A stretch of 64,000 bases of DNA from Amycolatopsis mongoliensis (GCF_030285665.1 NZ_CP127295.1:5208001-5272000); one strand, 5' to 3'. Counted from the first letter of the stretch, positions 35,453-44,548 are shown. Notes: generated from the letters alone by a model not told the origin. Numbers and translations: made by a program.

Positions 35453-36280
35453 ATGGGCGGAATCGAGTTCCTCAAGGGGCATGGCACGCAAAACGACTTC
35501 GTGCTGCTCCCCGACGCGGCGGGCCGCCTCGAGCTGACCGAGGCGAGGGTCGCCGCGCTGTGCGACCGCCACCGCGGCCTCGGGGCCGACGGCGTGCTGC
35601 GCGTCGTCCGCGCCGCCGCGCTCGACGTGCCGTCCGAGGGCGAGTGGTTCATGGACTACCGCAACGCCGACGGGTCGATCGCCGAGATGTGCGGCAACGG
35701 CACCCGCGTCTTCGCCCGCTACCTGGTCGATTCGGGCCTGGCGGCCGAAGGCGAGTTCGTCGTCGGCACCCGCGCCGGCGACCGCCCGGTGGTGGTGCAC
35801 CCGGACCGCTCGGTGACCGTCCGGATGGGCCCGGCGACGATCACCGGCACGTCGGTGACGGTGGTGGCCGGCCGGCCGTTTTCGGGCGTGGCGGTGAACG
35901 TCGGCAACCCGCACCTGGTGTCGCTGATCGACGACGACGTCGCGGACCTGGACCTGCGCGACCAGCCCGACTTCGACCACGACGTCTTCCCGCACGGGGT
36001 CAACTTCGAGTTCGTCAACCGCCTCGGTGAAGGCGGGCTGCGGATGCGCGTGCACGAGCGCGGCGTGGGGGAGACCCGGGCGTGCGGCACGGGCACGGTG
36101 GCCGCGGTGGCCGCGGCGCTCCACCTGGCGGGCACGGACACCGGAGCGTCCACAGTGGACATCCCGGGCGGCCGGGTCGAGGTGACGGTGTCCCGCGGCG
36201 ATTCGACGCTGTCGGGTCCCGCGGAGATCGTGGCGCGCGGCGAAATCGACGAAGCCTGGTGGGCCGCCGCCGGTTCCTGA
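35453..36280 (+). CDS. dapF: Diaminopimelate epimerase
   Basis: 275 residues. Converts LL- to meso-diaminopimelate for peptidoglycan and lysine. The two catalytic cysteines are in [15 protein letters not shown] (about residue 80) and [14 protein letters not shown] (about residue 209). The [16 protein letters not shown] start is also typical. It follows miaA as in mycobacteria (Rv2727c-Rv2726c). The ATG 35453 start lies 10 bp after the miaA stop. It converges with valS, with a palindrome between them. Confidence 0.97.
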   Translation: MGGIEFLKGHGTQNDFVLLPDAAGRLELTEARVAALCDRHRGLGADGVLRVVRAAALDVPSEGEWFMDYRNADGSIAEMCGNGTRVFARYLVDSGLAAEGEFVVGTRAGDRPVVVHPDRSVTVRMGPATITGTSVTVVAGRPFSGVAVNVGNPHLVSLIDDDVADLDLRDQPDFDHDVFPHGVNFEFVNRLGEGGLRMRVHERGVGETRACGTGTVAAVAAALHLAGTDTGASTVDIPGGRVEVTVSRGDSTLSGPAEIVARGEIDEAWWAAAGS

Positions 36281-36303
36281 CCCCCGGCTTTCTCACGCAC
36301 CCG

Positions 36304-36342
36304 ATGTGGCGTTCGGTGCGCCAGACGCACCGAACGCCACAT
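36304..36342. repeat. 39-bp palindrome between dapF and valS
   Basis: Perfect 17-bp arms ATGTGGCGTTCGGTGCG (36304-36320) and its complement (36326-36342) with loop CCAGA. It lies between the convergent stops at 36280 and 36350, so a bidirectional terminator is the minimal explanation. I recall similar ATGTGGCGTTCGGTGCG palindromes elsewhere in Amycolatopsis, which would make it a repeat family; this needs a genome search. Confidence 0.75.
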
Positions 36343-36349
36343 TGGGGCG

Positions 36350-38881
36350 CTAGGCCGGGGCCCCGACCCTCACTTCGATCGTGAAGTCGCCTTCGCTCGT
36401 CTTGACGTCCGCGATCGCGCCCGCGGTCCGGATGTCGTGCTCGATGTCCGCGAAGCGCGCGAGAACGTCGGCCGGGCCGGTCACCGACAGCGTCTCCACC
36501 GCCGTCCGCATCGACACCTTCGCCTCGGTCTTCGCCCGGCGCACCGCCGCGATCACCTCGCCCGCCAAGGGCAGGAGCTCCGGGTCGCCGTCGGTGGCCT
36601 CGACCGTGGGCCACGGGGCCCGGTGCACCGAGCCCTCCTGCCACCACGACCAGACCTCTTCGGTCGCGAACGGCAGGAACGGCGCGAACAGCCGCAGCAC
36701 CGCCGACAACGTGGCCACCAGCGCCGCCTGGGCCGACGAAGCTCCCTCTGGACCGCTGTCGCCGTACGCGCGGCCCTTCACCAGCTCGACGTAGTCGTCG
36801 CAGAACGTCCAGAAGAACGTCTCGGTCACCTGCAGGGCCCGCGCGTAGTCCAGCGCCTCCAACGCCGCCGTGGCCTGGGAAACGACGTCCGAAAGCGCGG
36901 CCAGCAGCGCCCGGTCCAGCGGTTCGACCGCCACCGCGGAAGACGACGGCACGCCGAGGCCGAGCACGAACCGGCTCGCGTTGAGCAGCTTGGTCGCCAG
37001 GCGGCGGCCGACCTTCATCTGGCCTTCGTCCACCGCCGTGTCGACACCGGGGCGCGCGCTCGCCGCCCAGTAGCGGACCGCGTCCGAGCCGAAGCGCTCC
37101 AGCATGTCCACCGGCGTCGTCACGTTGCCCTTGGACTTCGACATCTTCTTGCGGTCCGGGTCGAGCACCCAGCCCGCGATCGACGTCTCCCGCCACGGCA
37201 GCACGCCGTGCTCCAACTCCGCGCGCACCGCCGTCGAGAACAGCCAGGTGCGGATGATCTCGTGCGCCTGCGGCCGCAGGTCCATCGGGAACACCCGCGC
37301 GAACAGGTCGTCGTCGAGGCTCCACCGGCCGACGATCTGCGGCGTGAGCGACGACGTCGCCCACGTGTCCATCACGTCGGCCTCGGCGACGAACCCGCCC
37401 GGGACGCCGCGCTGGTCCTCGGTGAAGCCCGGCGGGACGTCGCTGCTCGGGTCGACCGGCAAGGCGCTGTCGTCGGGCAGCAGCCGCGCGTCGTAGTCGG
37501 GCTCGCCACTCGAATCGAGCCGGTACCACAGCGGGATCGGCACGCCGAAGAACCGCTGGCGGCTGACCAGCCAGTCACCGGCCAGGTTCTCGACCCACGA
37601 CGAGTAGCGCACCTTCATGTGCTTCGGCACCCAGGTCAGCTCTTCGCCGCGGGCCAGCATGCGAGCCCGGAACGCGTCGTCGTTCCCGCCGTTGCGCAGG
37701 TACCACTGCCGGCTCGCGACGATTTCCAGGGGCTTGTCGCCCTTTTCGTAGAACTTCACCGAATGCGTGATCGGCCGCGGATCCCCGTGCAGGGCACCGG
37801 AATCGCGCAGCAGGCGGACCATGATCTCGCGTCCCGTGTGGACGGTCTTGCCCACCAGCGGCGCGTAGGCCTCCGCCGGGACGCCGTGGGGCGCGTCGGG
37901 CAGGAACCGGCCGTCGCGGCCCAGCACCACCCGCGTCGCCAGGCGCAGCTCGCGCCACCACGTCACGTCGGTGGTGTCGCCGAAGGTGCAGACCATCGCG
38001 ATGCCGCGGCCCTTCTCCGGATCCGCCAGGTGGTGCGCCACCACGGGCACCTCGACGCCGAACACCGGCGTCCGCACGGACTTCCCGAACAGCGGCTTGA
38101 AGCGTTCGTCGTCCGGGTGCGCGACCAGCGCGACGCACGCGGGCAGCAGCTCCGGCCTGGTCGTCGCGATCACCACGTCGGAGCCGTCGGGACCGGTGAA
38201 AGCCAGGTCGTGGAACGCTCCCGGGCGTTCGCGGTCCTCCAGCTCGGCCTGCGCCACCGCCGTGCGGAAGCTGACGTCCCAGAGCGTCGGCGCTTCGGCC
38301 TGGTACGCCTCGCCGCGGGCGAGGTTGCGCAGGAACGCGCGCTGCGAGATCAGCCGGGACTCGCGCCCGATCGTCTGGTAGGTCATCGTCCAGTCGACCG
38401 ACAGCCCGAGCCGCCGCCACAGCTGCTCGAAGACCTGCTCGTCGGTCTCGGTCAGGGTTTCGCACAGCTCGACGAAGTTCCGCCGCGAGATCGCCACGAC
38501 GTCCTTGCCCGGCTTCTCCGGCGGCCTGAAGTCCGGGTCGTAGGGCAGCGAAGGCTCGCAGCGGACGCCGAAGTGGTTCTGCACCCGGCGTTCGGTCGGC
38601 AGGCCGTTGTCGTCCCAGCCCATCGGGTAGAACACCTCGAGCCCGCGCATCCGCTTGAACCGCGCGAGGACGTCGGTGTGGGTGTAGGAGAACACGTGCC
38701 CGATGTGCAGTGACCCGCTGACCGTCGGCGGGGGAGTGTCGATCGAGTAGATCTCGTCGCGGGTCTTCGTGCGGTCGAAGCGGTAGGCGCCGGCGGATTC
38801 CCATACGGGTACCCACTTGGCCTCCAGACCGTCGACACCGACCTTGTCCGGGACTCGCGGGCGCTCGTACGGAGTATTCAT
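36350..38881 (-). CDS. valS: Valyl-tRNA synthetase, archaeal-like
   Basis: 843 residues. Class I aminoacyl-tRNA synthetase: GSLHIGHVFSYTHTDVLARF (HIGH) and DPDRKKMSKSKGNVTTP (KMSKS). The CP core has GWDDNGLPTERRVQ, the archaeal/Rickettsia-type ValRS sequence, where typical bacterial ValRS reads GTDHAGIATQ. No long C-terminal coiled coil is seen, also unlike the bacterial form. It has the normal editing insert (IATTRPELLPACVALVAHPDDERF). It starts at ATG 38881, 9 bp after an MFS gene, so they share a transcript. If a bacterial-type valS exists elsewhere in this genome, this is a second copy. Confidence 0.92.
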   Translation of the reverse strand: MNTPYERPRVPDKVGVDGLEAKWVPVWESAGAYRFDRTKTRDEIYSIDTPPPTVSGSLHIGHVFSYTHTDVLARFKRMRGLEVFYPMGWDDNGLPTERRVQNHFGVRCEPSLPYDPDFRPPEKPGKDVVAISRRNFVELCETLTETDEQVFEQLWRRLGLSVDWTMTYQTIGRESRLISQRAFLRNLARGEAYQAEAPTLWDVSFRTAVAQAELEDRERPGAFHDLAFTGPDGSDVVIATTRPELLPACVALVAHPDDERFKPLFGKSVRTPVFGVEVPVVAHHLADPEKGRGIAMVCTFGDTTDVTWWRELRLATRVVLGRDGRFLPDAPHGVPAEAYAPLVGKTVHTGREIMVRLLRDSGALHGDPRPITHSVKFYEKGDKPLEIVASRQWYLRNGGNDDAFRARMLARGEELTWVPKHMKVRYSSWVENLAGDWLVSRQRFFGVPIPLWYRLDSSGEPDYDARLLPDDSALPVDPSSDVPPGFTEDQRGVPGGFVAEADVMDTWATSSLTPQIVGRWSLDDDLFARVFPMDLRPQAHEIIRTWLFSTAVRAELEHGVLPWRETSIAGWVLDPDRKKMSKSKGNVTTPVDMLERFGSDAVRYWAASARPGVDTAVDEGQMKVGRRLATKLLNASRFVLGLGVPSSSAVAVEPLDRALLAALSDVVSQATAALEALDYARALQVTETFFWTFCDDYVELVKGRAYGDSGPEGASSAQAALVATLSAVLRLFAPFLPFATEEVWSWWQEGSVHRAPWPTVEATDGDPELLPLAGEVIAAVRRAKTEAKVSMRTAVETLSVTGPADVLARFADIEHDIRTAGAIADVKTSEGDFTIEVRVGAPA

Positions 38882-38890
38882 GAAGCAACT

Positions 38891-40147
38891 CTAGGCGGCG
38901 GGAGTACCGCTTTTCGCCGCGGTCGGCAGATCGCGCATGTGCCGCAGCGGTGAGCAGACCACCCACAGCACCGCGGCGGCCTCGCCGGTGACCGCGACCC
39001 ACAGCGCGCCGCGCAGCCCGAGCCCTTCGCCGAGCGCGCCGCCCAGCAGCCCGCCGAGGGGGATCACGCCCCAGACGACGAACCGCACGCTGGCGTTCAT
39101 CCGGCCGAGCAGCCGGTCCGGGCAGATCGCCTGGCGGTAGGAGACCGCCGCGATGTTGTAGATGATGATGCCGAACCAGCCGACGGCCGCGCCGAACCCG
39201 GCGAGCCCGAGCCGCCAGCCCGGCGCGGCGAACGGGAGCAGCAGGTGGCCGGGCAACGCGCACAGCGGGACCAGCCAGATCGCCCGTGCCTGGCCGATCC
39301 GCCGGGTGATCGCGCCCGAGCAGACCGCGCCGAGGATGCCGCCGGCGCCGCCGACCGCCAGCAGCACGCCGACCGCGGCCGGCGCCAGCCCGACGGTCCG
39401 CGTCAGGAACAGCACGTACACGGCGGTGAAGGCGCCGCCGAAGAAGTTCGCCGTACCCGTCGTGCCCACGATCGCCCGCAGCGGTTTGTCGGAGAAGACG
39501 AACCGCAGCCCTTCGGCGATCTGCGGGAGCAGCCGGGCGTGGGCGCCGCGGTCCGGCTCGGGTTCTCTCGCGCGGATGCGCAGCAGGAACAGCGCCGACG
39601 TCAGATAGCCGAGGCCGGTGACGAGCACGGTGTTGGCGGCGCTGATCAGCTGGACCAGCACGCCGGCGGCGCCCGGCCCGGCGATCTGCGCCGTCGACTG
39701 GACGGCCTGCAGCTTCGCGTTGCCCTCCAGCAGGTGCTCCCGGCCGACGAGCGAAGGCAGGTACGACTGGTAGGCGATGTCGAAGAAGAGCGTCGCGATG
39801 CCCACGAGCAGGACGACCACCAGGAGCTGGGCGAGCGTCAGCACGCCGGCCCACCAGCAGACCGGCACGCTCAGCAGCAGCGCGAAGCGGGTGAAGTCGG
39901 CGGTGAGCATGACCCGGCGGCGGCTCAGCCGGTCGACCCAGACCCCCGCGGGCAAGCCGAGCAGCAGGAACGCGAGCGTCTCGGCCGCGGTGAGCAGGCC
40001 CATCTCGAACGGCGTCGCGGCCAGCGTCACCGCCGCCAGCAGCGGGACGGCGGTGTTGCCGACGAACGTGCCGAACTGGCTGGCCGTGTCGCCGGCCCAC
40101 AGGCGCCTGAAGTCGGCGTGGAAGAACAGTGATGACCCCCTGGGCAT
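38891..40147 (-). CDS. MFS transporter upstream of valS
   Basis: 418 residues with 12 predicted helices; LPAGVWVDRLSRRRVMLTAD is the MFS motif A, and DIAYQSYLPSLVGREHLLEGNAKLQAVQ is typical of the DHA1-like/EmrA-type MFS_3 exporters (enterobactin exporter group). Start ATG 40147. Its promoter region is shared with a divergent winged-helix regulator gene at 40211, with an inverted repeat between. The valS start lies 9 bp downstream. The location hints that it exports something that inhibits ValRS (inference). Confidence 0.85.
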   Translation of the reverse strand: MPRGSSLFFHADFRRLWAGDTASQFGTFVGNTAVPLLAAVTLAATPFEMGLLTAAETLAFLLLGLPAGVWVDRLSRRRVMLTADFTRFALLLSVPVCWWAGVLTLAQLLVVVLLVGIATLFFDIAYQSYLPSLVGREHLLEGNAKLQAVQSTAQIAGPGAAGVLVQLISAANTVLVTGLGYLTSALFLLRIRAREPEPDRGAHARLLPQIAEGLRFVFSDKPLRAIVGTTGTANFFGGAFTAVYVLFLTRTVGLAPAAVGVLLAVGGAGGILGAVCSGAITRRIGQARAIWLVPLCALPGHLLLPFAAPGWRLGLAGFGAAVGWFGIIIYNIAAVSYRQAICPDRLLGRMNASVRFVVWGVIPLGGLLGGALGEGLGLRGALWVAVTGEAAAVLWVVCSPLRHMRDLPTAAKSGTPAA

Positions 40148-40165
40148 GCCGCGGAGTCTGGCGCG

Positions 40166-40189
40166 AGTGATTGGAAAGTGTCAATCACT
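40166..40189. promoter_or_regulatory. Operator between MFS and HTH regulator
   Basis: AGTGATTG (40166-40173), 8 bases, CAATCACT (40182-40189): a perfect 8-bp inverted repeat, 18 bp from the MFS start and 21 bp from the regulator start. Its symmetric form and position fit the operator of the winged-helix protein encoded at 40211. Confidence 0.7.
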
Positions 40190-40210
40190 GTTCGCTCTAA
40201 GCTGTGCGCC

Positions 40211-40714
40211 GTGCCGCCCGAGAGACGACGTATCGCCACCGAAGCCGAGGCCGCCGCGCTGGCCTCCGGAATACGGCTGCGCATCATCCGGTTGACCTAT
40301 GCGGAGGCACTCACGAACAAGGAGCTCGCCGAGCGGCTCGGGCGGGACCCGGCGACGACATTGCACCACGTGCGCAGGCTCGTCGAGACCGGCTTCCTCG
40401 CCGCGCAGCCGCCGCGCCGCGGAGCCCGGGGCGCCAAGGAAATTCCGTATCTTTCGACGGGACTGTCGTGGACACTCGACTCATGCGGTGACAAGGACGT
40501 GGAACAGGCGGTGCTCGAGGCCTATCTGGCCGAGATCGCCGAAACCGGATTCGAGGGCGTGCACCAGTCGCGCCTGGTCGTCCAGGTGGCCCCCGAGGAG
40601 CGAGCGGAGCTGGAAACGCGGCTCAACGCCCTGCTCGAGGAGTTCCGCGCGCGCCCGCGCCGTCCCGGTGCCGAACGCACCGCAATCTACCTCGCCACCT
40701 ATCCCAGCACGTAA
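40211..40714 (+). CDS. ArsR-like winged-helix regulator
   Basis: 167 residues. RIIRLTYAEALTNKELAERLGRDPATTLHHVRRLVETGFL (about 25-65) is an ArsR-type winged helix; no metal-binding cysteine pair is seen (the lone Cys is in DSCGDKD), so metal sensing is unlikely. The C-terminal half is an unknown dimer domain. GTG start 40211. It is divergent from the MFS-valS unit, with the 24-bp operator between, and therefore probably controls it. It precedes hflX by 42 bp. Confidence 0.84.
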   Translation: MPPERRRIATEAEAAALASGIRLRIIRLTYAEALTNKELAERLGRDPATTLHHVRRLVETGFLAAQPPRRGARGAKEIPYLSTGLSWTLDSCGDKDVEQAVLEAYLAEIAETGFEGVHQSRLVVQVAPEERAELETRLNALLEEFRARPRRPGAERTAIYLATYPST

Positions 40715-40756
40715 AAGTTCGGTTCCCGCGGCGAATCGTGGGACCATGGAGGCACG

Positions 40757-42205
40757 ATGACAGAACTGACACACACCGAAGGCCACGACGACGACCTGTA
40801 CGACGGAGACCTGTCGACAGGCGAAATGGAGCTCGAGGACCGGGCGTCGCTCCGCCGGGTCGCGGGGCTGTCCACCGAGCTCGACGACGTCACCGAGGTC
40901 GAGTACCGGCAACTGCGGCTCGAACGCGTCGTGCTGGTCGGCGTGTGGACCGAGGGCACCGCCCTGCAGTCCGAGGCGTCGCTGGCCGAGCTGGCGCGCC
41001 TGGCCGAGACCGCGGGCTCGGAAGTCCTCGAAGGTCTCATCCAGCGGCGGACCAAGCCGGACCCGGCCACTTACATCGGCTCGGGCAAGGTGCGGGAAGT
41101 GCGCGACATCGTCGGGTCCACCGGCGCCGACACCGTGATCTGCGACGGCGAGCTCTCGCCGGGCCAGCTGCGGCAGCTCGAGGAGAAGGTCAAGGTCAAG
41201 GTCATCGACCGGACCGCCCTGATCCTCGACATCTTCGCCCAGCACGCCCGGTCCAAGGAGGGCAAGGCGCAGGTCGAGCTGGCCCAGCTGCAGTACCTGA
41301 TCCCGCGGCTGCGCGGGTGGGGTGCGTCGCTGTCCCGGCAGGCCGGTGGCCGTGCGGGTGGCGCCAACGGCGGCGTGGGCCTGCGTGGTCCCGGTGAGAC
41401 CAAGCTCGAGACCGACCGGCGGCGGATCAACAAGCGCGTGGCGAAGCTGCGCCGGGAGATCGCCGCGATGGACACCATCCGCGAGACCAAGCGCGGGCGG
41501 CGGCTGGCCAACGAGGTGCCCAGCGTGGCGATCGTCGGCTACACCAACGCCGGCAAGTCGAGCCTGCTCAACGCGCTGACCGGGGCCGGGGTGCTGGTGG
41601 AGGACGCGCTGTTCGCCACCCTCGACCCGACCACGCGGCGCGCGCAGACCGCGGACGGGCGCGGCTACACGCTGACCGACACCGTCGGGTTCGTGCGGCA
41701 CCTGCCGCACCAGCTGGTGGACGCGTTCCGCTCGACGCTGGAAGAGGCCGCGGACGCGGACCTGCTGGTGCACGTGGTCGACGGGTCCGACCCGGCGCCG
41801 GAAGAGCAGGTCAGCGCCGTGCGCGAGGTGCTCGGCGAGATCACGCGCAAGCGCAAGGAGCCGCTCCCGCCGGAGCTGCTGGTGATCAACAAGATCGACG
41901 CGTCCGACGAGGTCAGCCTCGCCCGGCTGCGGCACGCGCTGGCCGGCTCGGTGCCGGTGTCGGCGCGGACCGGGGCGGGCATCGCGGAGCTCGTCGAGGT
42001 GATCGCCGACCGCCTGCCGCGGCCGGAGGTCACGGTCGAGGTCCTCGTGCCCTACACGCGCGGCGAGCTCGTCGCGCGGGCGCACGCGGAGGGCGAGGTG
42101 CTCGAAGAGGAGCACGTCGAGGACGGCACACGCCTGCTGGCGCGGGTCCGCCCGGACTTCGCGGCAGCTTTGCGGGAGTACGAGACCAACTCGACCAGGG
42201 CCTGA
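40757..42205 (+). CDS. hflX: Ribosome-splitting GTPase HflX
   Basis: 482 residues. N-terminal HflX domain with YIGSGKVREVRDIVG and GPGETKLETDRRRINKRV; G1 GYTNAGKSSLLNAL, G3 DTVGFVRHLPHQLVDAF, G4 NKID; C-terminal domain after about 370. HflX binds and splits ribosomes during stress. The N-terminal acidic tail (HDDDLYDGDLSTGEMELED) is typical of actinobacterial HflX. It follows the dapF block of M. tuberculosis (Rv2725c). A strong hairpin follows 10 bp after the stop. Confidence 0.97.
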   Translation: MTELTHTEGHDDDLYDGDLSTGEMELEDRASLRRVAGLSTELDDVTEVEYRQLRLERVVLVGVWTEGTALQSEASLAELARLAETAGSEVLEGLIQRRTKPDPATYIGSGKVREVRDIVGSTGADTVICDGELSPGQLRQLEEKVKVKVIDRTALILDIFAQHARSKEGKAQVELAQLQYLIPRLRGWGASLSRQAGGRAGGANGGVGLRGPGETKLETDRRRINKRVAKLRREIAAMDTIRETKRGRRLANEVPSVAIVGYTNAGKSSLLNALTGAGVLVEDALFATLDPTTRRAQTADGRGYTLTDTVGFVRHLPHQLVDAFRSTLEEAADADLLVHVVDGSDPAPEEQVSAVREVLGEITRKRKEPLPPELLVINKIDASDEVSLARLRHALAGSVPVSARTGAGIAELVEVIADRLPRPEVTVEVLVPYTRGELVARAHAEGEVLEEEHVEDGTRLLARVRPDFAAALREYETNSTRA

Positions 42206-42214
42206 GACGTCTCC

Positions 42215-42265
42215 GAGTAGATTCCCAGCGTGCGGTCCACGGGGATCGCACGCTGGGATTTACTC
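42215..42265 (+). terminator. Terminator-like hairpin after hflX
   Basis: Arms 42215-42234 (GAGTAGATTCCCAGCGTGCG) and 42247-42265 (CGCACGCTGGGATTTACTC) pair perfectly over TCCCAGCGTGCG with one bulge near the base; 12-base loop. It starts 10 bp after the hflX stop. The GTG at 42230 that opens a longer reading frame for the next gene lies inside this hairpin, which argues for the later start at 42278. Confidence 0.8.
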
Positions 42266-42277
42266 GGAGGTGGCTGG

Positions 42278-43294
42278 GTGCGCTGGGTGGTCGCGTCGGC
42301 GGCGGTGTTCTTGGGCGTGCTCGGCGGGCCGGTTCCGGCGTCCGCGGCTCCGGCCGCTCCGGAGCCGTTGTGCACGGTGAAGGACTCGCGGATCGGCGAG
42401 CTGTCCGGCCTGGTTTCCGACGGTTCGAAGCTCTACGCGATCAACGACGGCGGCTCGAAGGTCCAGGTGTTCGTCCTGGGGCGGGACTGCAAGGTCCAGA
42501 AGGTCCTGACCGACAAGACGGACCCGTTCGACGTCGAAGACCTGGCCCGGACTCCCGACGGAACGCTGTGGCTGTCCGACACCGGGGACAACAAGAAGGG
42601 CCGGCTGACGGTCGCCCTGCTGGAGATGAGCCCGGCGGGGAAGGTGACGCTGCACCGGCTCACGTACCCGGACGGCCAGCACGACACCGAAGCGCTGATC
42701 ATGGACAAGGCGGGGACGCCGTACCTGATCACCAAGGACATCCTCGGCGAAGCCCGCGTGTACCGGCCCTCGGGGCCGCTGGCCAGTCCCGGGCCGACCA
42801 ACCTGGAGAAGGTCGGCACGGTGAAGATTTCGGAGACCGACACCCCGGGCGGCCCGGTCGGGTCGATCGGCTCGGTGCTGGTGACGGGCGGCGCGTCTTC
42901 GGCCGACGGAAGCGTCGTGGCGTTGCGGACCTACACCGACGCTTACGTGTATGCGGCGCCGGACGGAGATGTGCCGGCGGCGCTGCAGCGCACCCCGGTC
43001 CGGATCCCGTTGCCGGGGGAGAAGCAGGGCGAGGCGATCGCGTTCGACCCCGACGGGACGTTGCTTTCGGGGAGCGAAGGGGTCGGCGAGCCGCTCCGCG
43101 CGGTGAAGGGCGCGGCCGCATTGGCGGCGCAGTCGGCTTCGGCTTCGGCGGACGGAAAGCCCGCTTCGAGCGCGAACGGCAGCGGGTCGTCGGACGGCGG
43201 GGGAGTGCCGTTCCTGCCGGCGGCGGGGATCGCGGTGGCGGTGGTCGGGTTGGGCTGGTTCGGGTTCAGCAGGCTGCGCCGCCGCCGCGGCTGA
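42278..43294 (+). CDS. Secreted or cell-surface beta-propeller-like protein
   Basis: 338 residues. Signal peptide MRWVVASAAVFLGVLGGPVP, then ASAAPAAP. The mature region has propeller-like repeats: DSRIGELSGLVSDGSKLYAIND, then PFDVEDLARTPDGTLWLSDTGDN and DTEALIMDKAGTPYLITKD, similar to esterase-like/SMP-30 folds. Near the C-terminus a Ser/Gly-rich linker leads to a single transmembrane helix (FLPAAGIAVAVVGLGWFGFS) and RRRRG, so it is membrane anchored. CGGAGG lies seven bases before GTG 42278. Function unknown; it lies between hflX and lexA. Confidence 0.8.
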   Translation: MRWVVASAAVFLGVLGGPVPASAAPAAPEPLCTVKDSRIGELSGLVSDGSKLYAINDGGSKVQVFVLGRDCKVQKVLTDKTDPFDVEDLARTPDGTLWLSDTGDNKKGRLTVALLEMSPAGKVTLHRLTYPDGQHDTEALIMDKAGTPYLITKDILGEARVYRPSGPLASPGPTNLEKVGTVKISETDTPGGPVGSIGSVLVTGGASSADGSVVALRTYTDAYVYAAPDGDVPAALQRTPVRIPLPGEKQGEAIAFDPDGTLLSGSEGVGEPLRAVKGAAALAAQSASASADGKPASSANGSGSSDGGGVPFLPAAGIAVAVVGLGWFGFSRLRRRRG

Positions 43295-43616
43295 GGGAGA
43301 TCGGGCTCCGGCGCGCTCTGGCGAGCAGGCCGACTTTCGTGCGCGGTGCGGTGATCGCAGTCCGCGCGTTCACCGCCGTCCCGCGAAACGGCCGTCCTTC
43401 GCGCGGTGCGGGGCGCGGCCGCTCAGGCCGCGCAGTCCTGCGCACCGCGCGAAGGAACCTCGACCGGTGCAGCGGTGGACAGGGCCGGGCTTCCCGTCCA
43501 CCCACCGCACCGCGGTCGGGCTGGCTCCCGAATCTCGGCTCCCCACGGCCGAGATCATCCGATCCGGTGAACCTCCCGGGCCGTGCGATAGCCCGGAAGG
43601 CACCCGCCCAGGCTCG
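43295..43616. other. Intergenic stretch with a 60-bp palindrome
   Basis: No gene is supported in these 322 bp; reading frames lack composition and start signals. The only structure seen is the palindrome at 43396-43455 and a short related run near 43338-43372. It separates the plus-strand secreted gene from lexA, which ends at 43617 on the minus strand. Confidence 0.6.
43396..43455. repeat. 60-bp palindrome near lexA
   Basis: Outer arms CCTTCGCGCGGTGCG (43396-43410) and its complement (43441-43455), inner arms GCGCGGCC/GGCCGCGC (43413-43420 and 43426-43433). It lies in the convergent intergenic region and can serve as a bidirectional terminator. Its nested structure is like the one at 13663-13724. 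Confidence 0.75.
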
Positions 43617-44336
43617 TCAGAGCCGGCGCAAGACCGCCACGACCTTGCCGAGCACCGTCGCGTCGTCACCGGGGATCGGCTCGTACGCCTCGTTGTGCGG
43701 CATCAGCCAGATGTGGCCGCCCTTGCGCTTGAACGTCTTGACCGTCGCCTCGCCGTCGATCATCGCCGCGACGATCTCGCCGTTGTCGGCGTCCGGCTGC
43801 TGCCGGACCACGACCCAGTCGCCGTCGGTGATGGCCGCGTCGATCATCGAGTCACCCGTGACCTTCAGCAGGAACAGCTCGCCCTCGCCGACGATCTCCC
43901 GCGGCAGCGGGAACACGTCCTCGATGGCCTGCTCGGCCAGCACCGGGCCACCGGCGGCGATCCGGCCGACCAGCGGCACGTACGCCGCCTTCGGCATGAC
44001 CGGCTGCTGGTCCATCTCGATGCCCATGGGGTTGTCGTCGGTCGCCGAGAGCACGCCGACCGCGCGGGGACGGTTCGCGTCCCGGCGCAGGTACCCCTTG
44101 CGCTGCAGGGCACGCAGCTGGTGCGAGACCGACGACGTCGACGTCAGCCCCACCGCCTCGCCGATCTCCCGGACGCTCGGCGGGTAGCCGAACCGGCTCA
44201 CCCACGAGCGGATCACGTCGAGGACCTGCTGCTGGCGGACGGTGAGGGTCTCGTCCACGTCGTACACCTCGGGCATGGGGTGCACGCTGCCCCCGGGGGA
44301 CCCACTGGTCCTGCCCGCCTTGTTCTCCTTCGCCAC
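43617..44336 (-). CDS. lexA: LexA repressor
   Basis: 239 residues. N-terminal winged helix: [40 protein letters not shown]. The self-cleavage site is [10 protein letters not shown] (Ala-Gly); the catalytic Ser is in GDSMIDAAI and the Lys in [12 protein letters not shown]. The N-terminal 25 residues are a basic, less conserved extension. GTG start 44336 with GGGAGG upstream; ATG 44276 is an internal alternative. It represses SOS genes, including recA and probably itself through the boxes at 44469 and 44549. Confidence 0.97.
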   Translation of the reverse strand: MAKENKAGRTSGSPGGSVHPMPEVYDVDETLTVRQQQVLDVIRSWVSRFGYPPSVREIGEAVGLTSTSSVSHQLRALQRKGYLRRDANRPRAVGVLSATDDNPMGIEMDQQPVMPKAAYVPLVGRIAAGGPVLAEQAIEDVFPLPREIVGEGELFLLKVTGDSMIDAAITDGDWVVVRQQPDADNGEIVAAMIDGEATVKTFKRKGGHIWLMPHNEAYEPIPGDDATVLGKVVAVLRRL

Positions 44337-44468
44337 TGCGTCGCCTCCCAGACGTTCGCTGCACGTATCGCGCGCCGGCCGCCGCCCGCCGGGTGCGGGC
44401 AGCCTCGCCGGCGGCATCTGCCCGGCAGATGCCCTGGTCACCGACGTTAGCCCCCGGGCACGACGATT

Positions 44469-44484
44469 TCAAACATCTGTTCGA
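44469..44484. promoter_or_regulatory. SOS box proximal to lexA
   Basis: TCAAACATCTGTTCGA fits TCGAAC-N4-GTTCGA with one mismatch. It lies about 133 bp upstream of the lexA start (minus strand) and is the lexA-proximal of the two boxes in the intergenic region shared with the LysM gene. Confidence 0.8.
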
Positions 44485-44508
44485 TCGACACGCCGTGTCC
44501 GCTCGATT

Positions 44509-44531
44509 TTGTCGGTGGTAGGTGGTAGACC
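44509..44531 (+). promoter_or_regulatory. PafBC-type promoter of the LysM gene
   Basis: TTGTCGGTG, eight bases, TAGACC. The first nine bases match the RecA-NDp consensus exactly and the spacer is right; the last base of the TANNNT element is C. It points toward the LysM gene about 100 bp away. The M. tuberculosis homologue Rv2719c is known to be DNA-damage inducible independently of RecA, which fits such a promoter. Confidence 0.65.
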
Positions 44532-44548
44532 TTCGCACGGGCGTTCGA

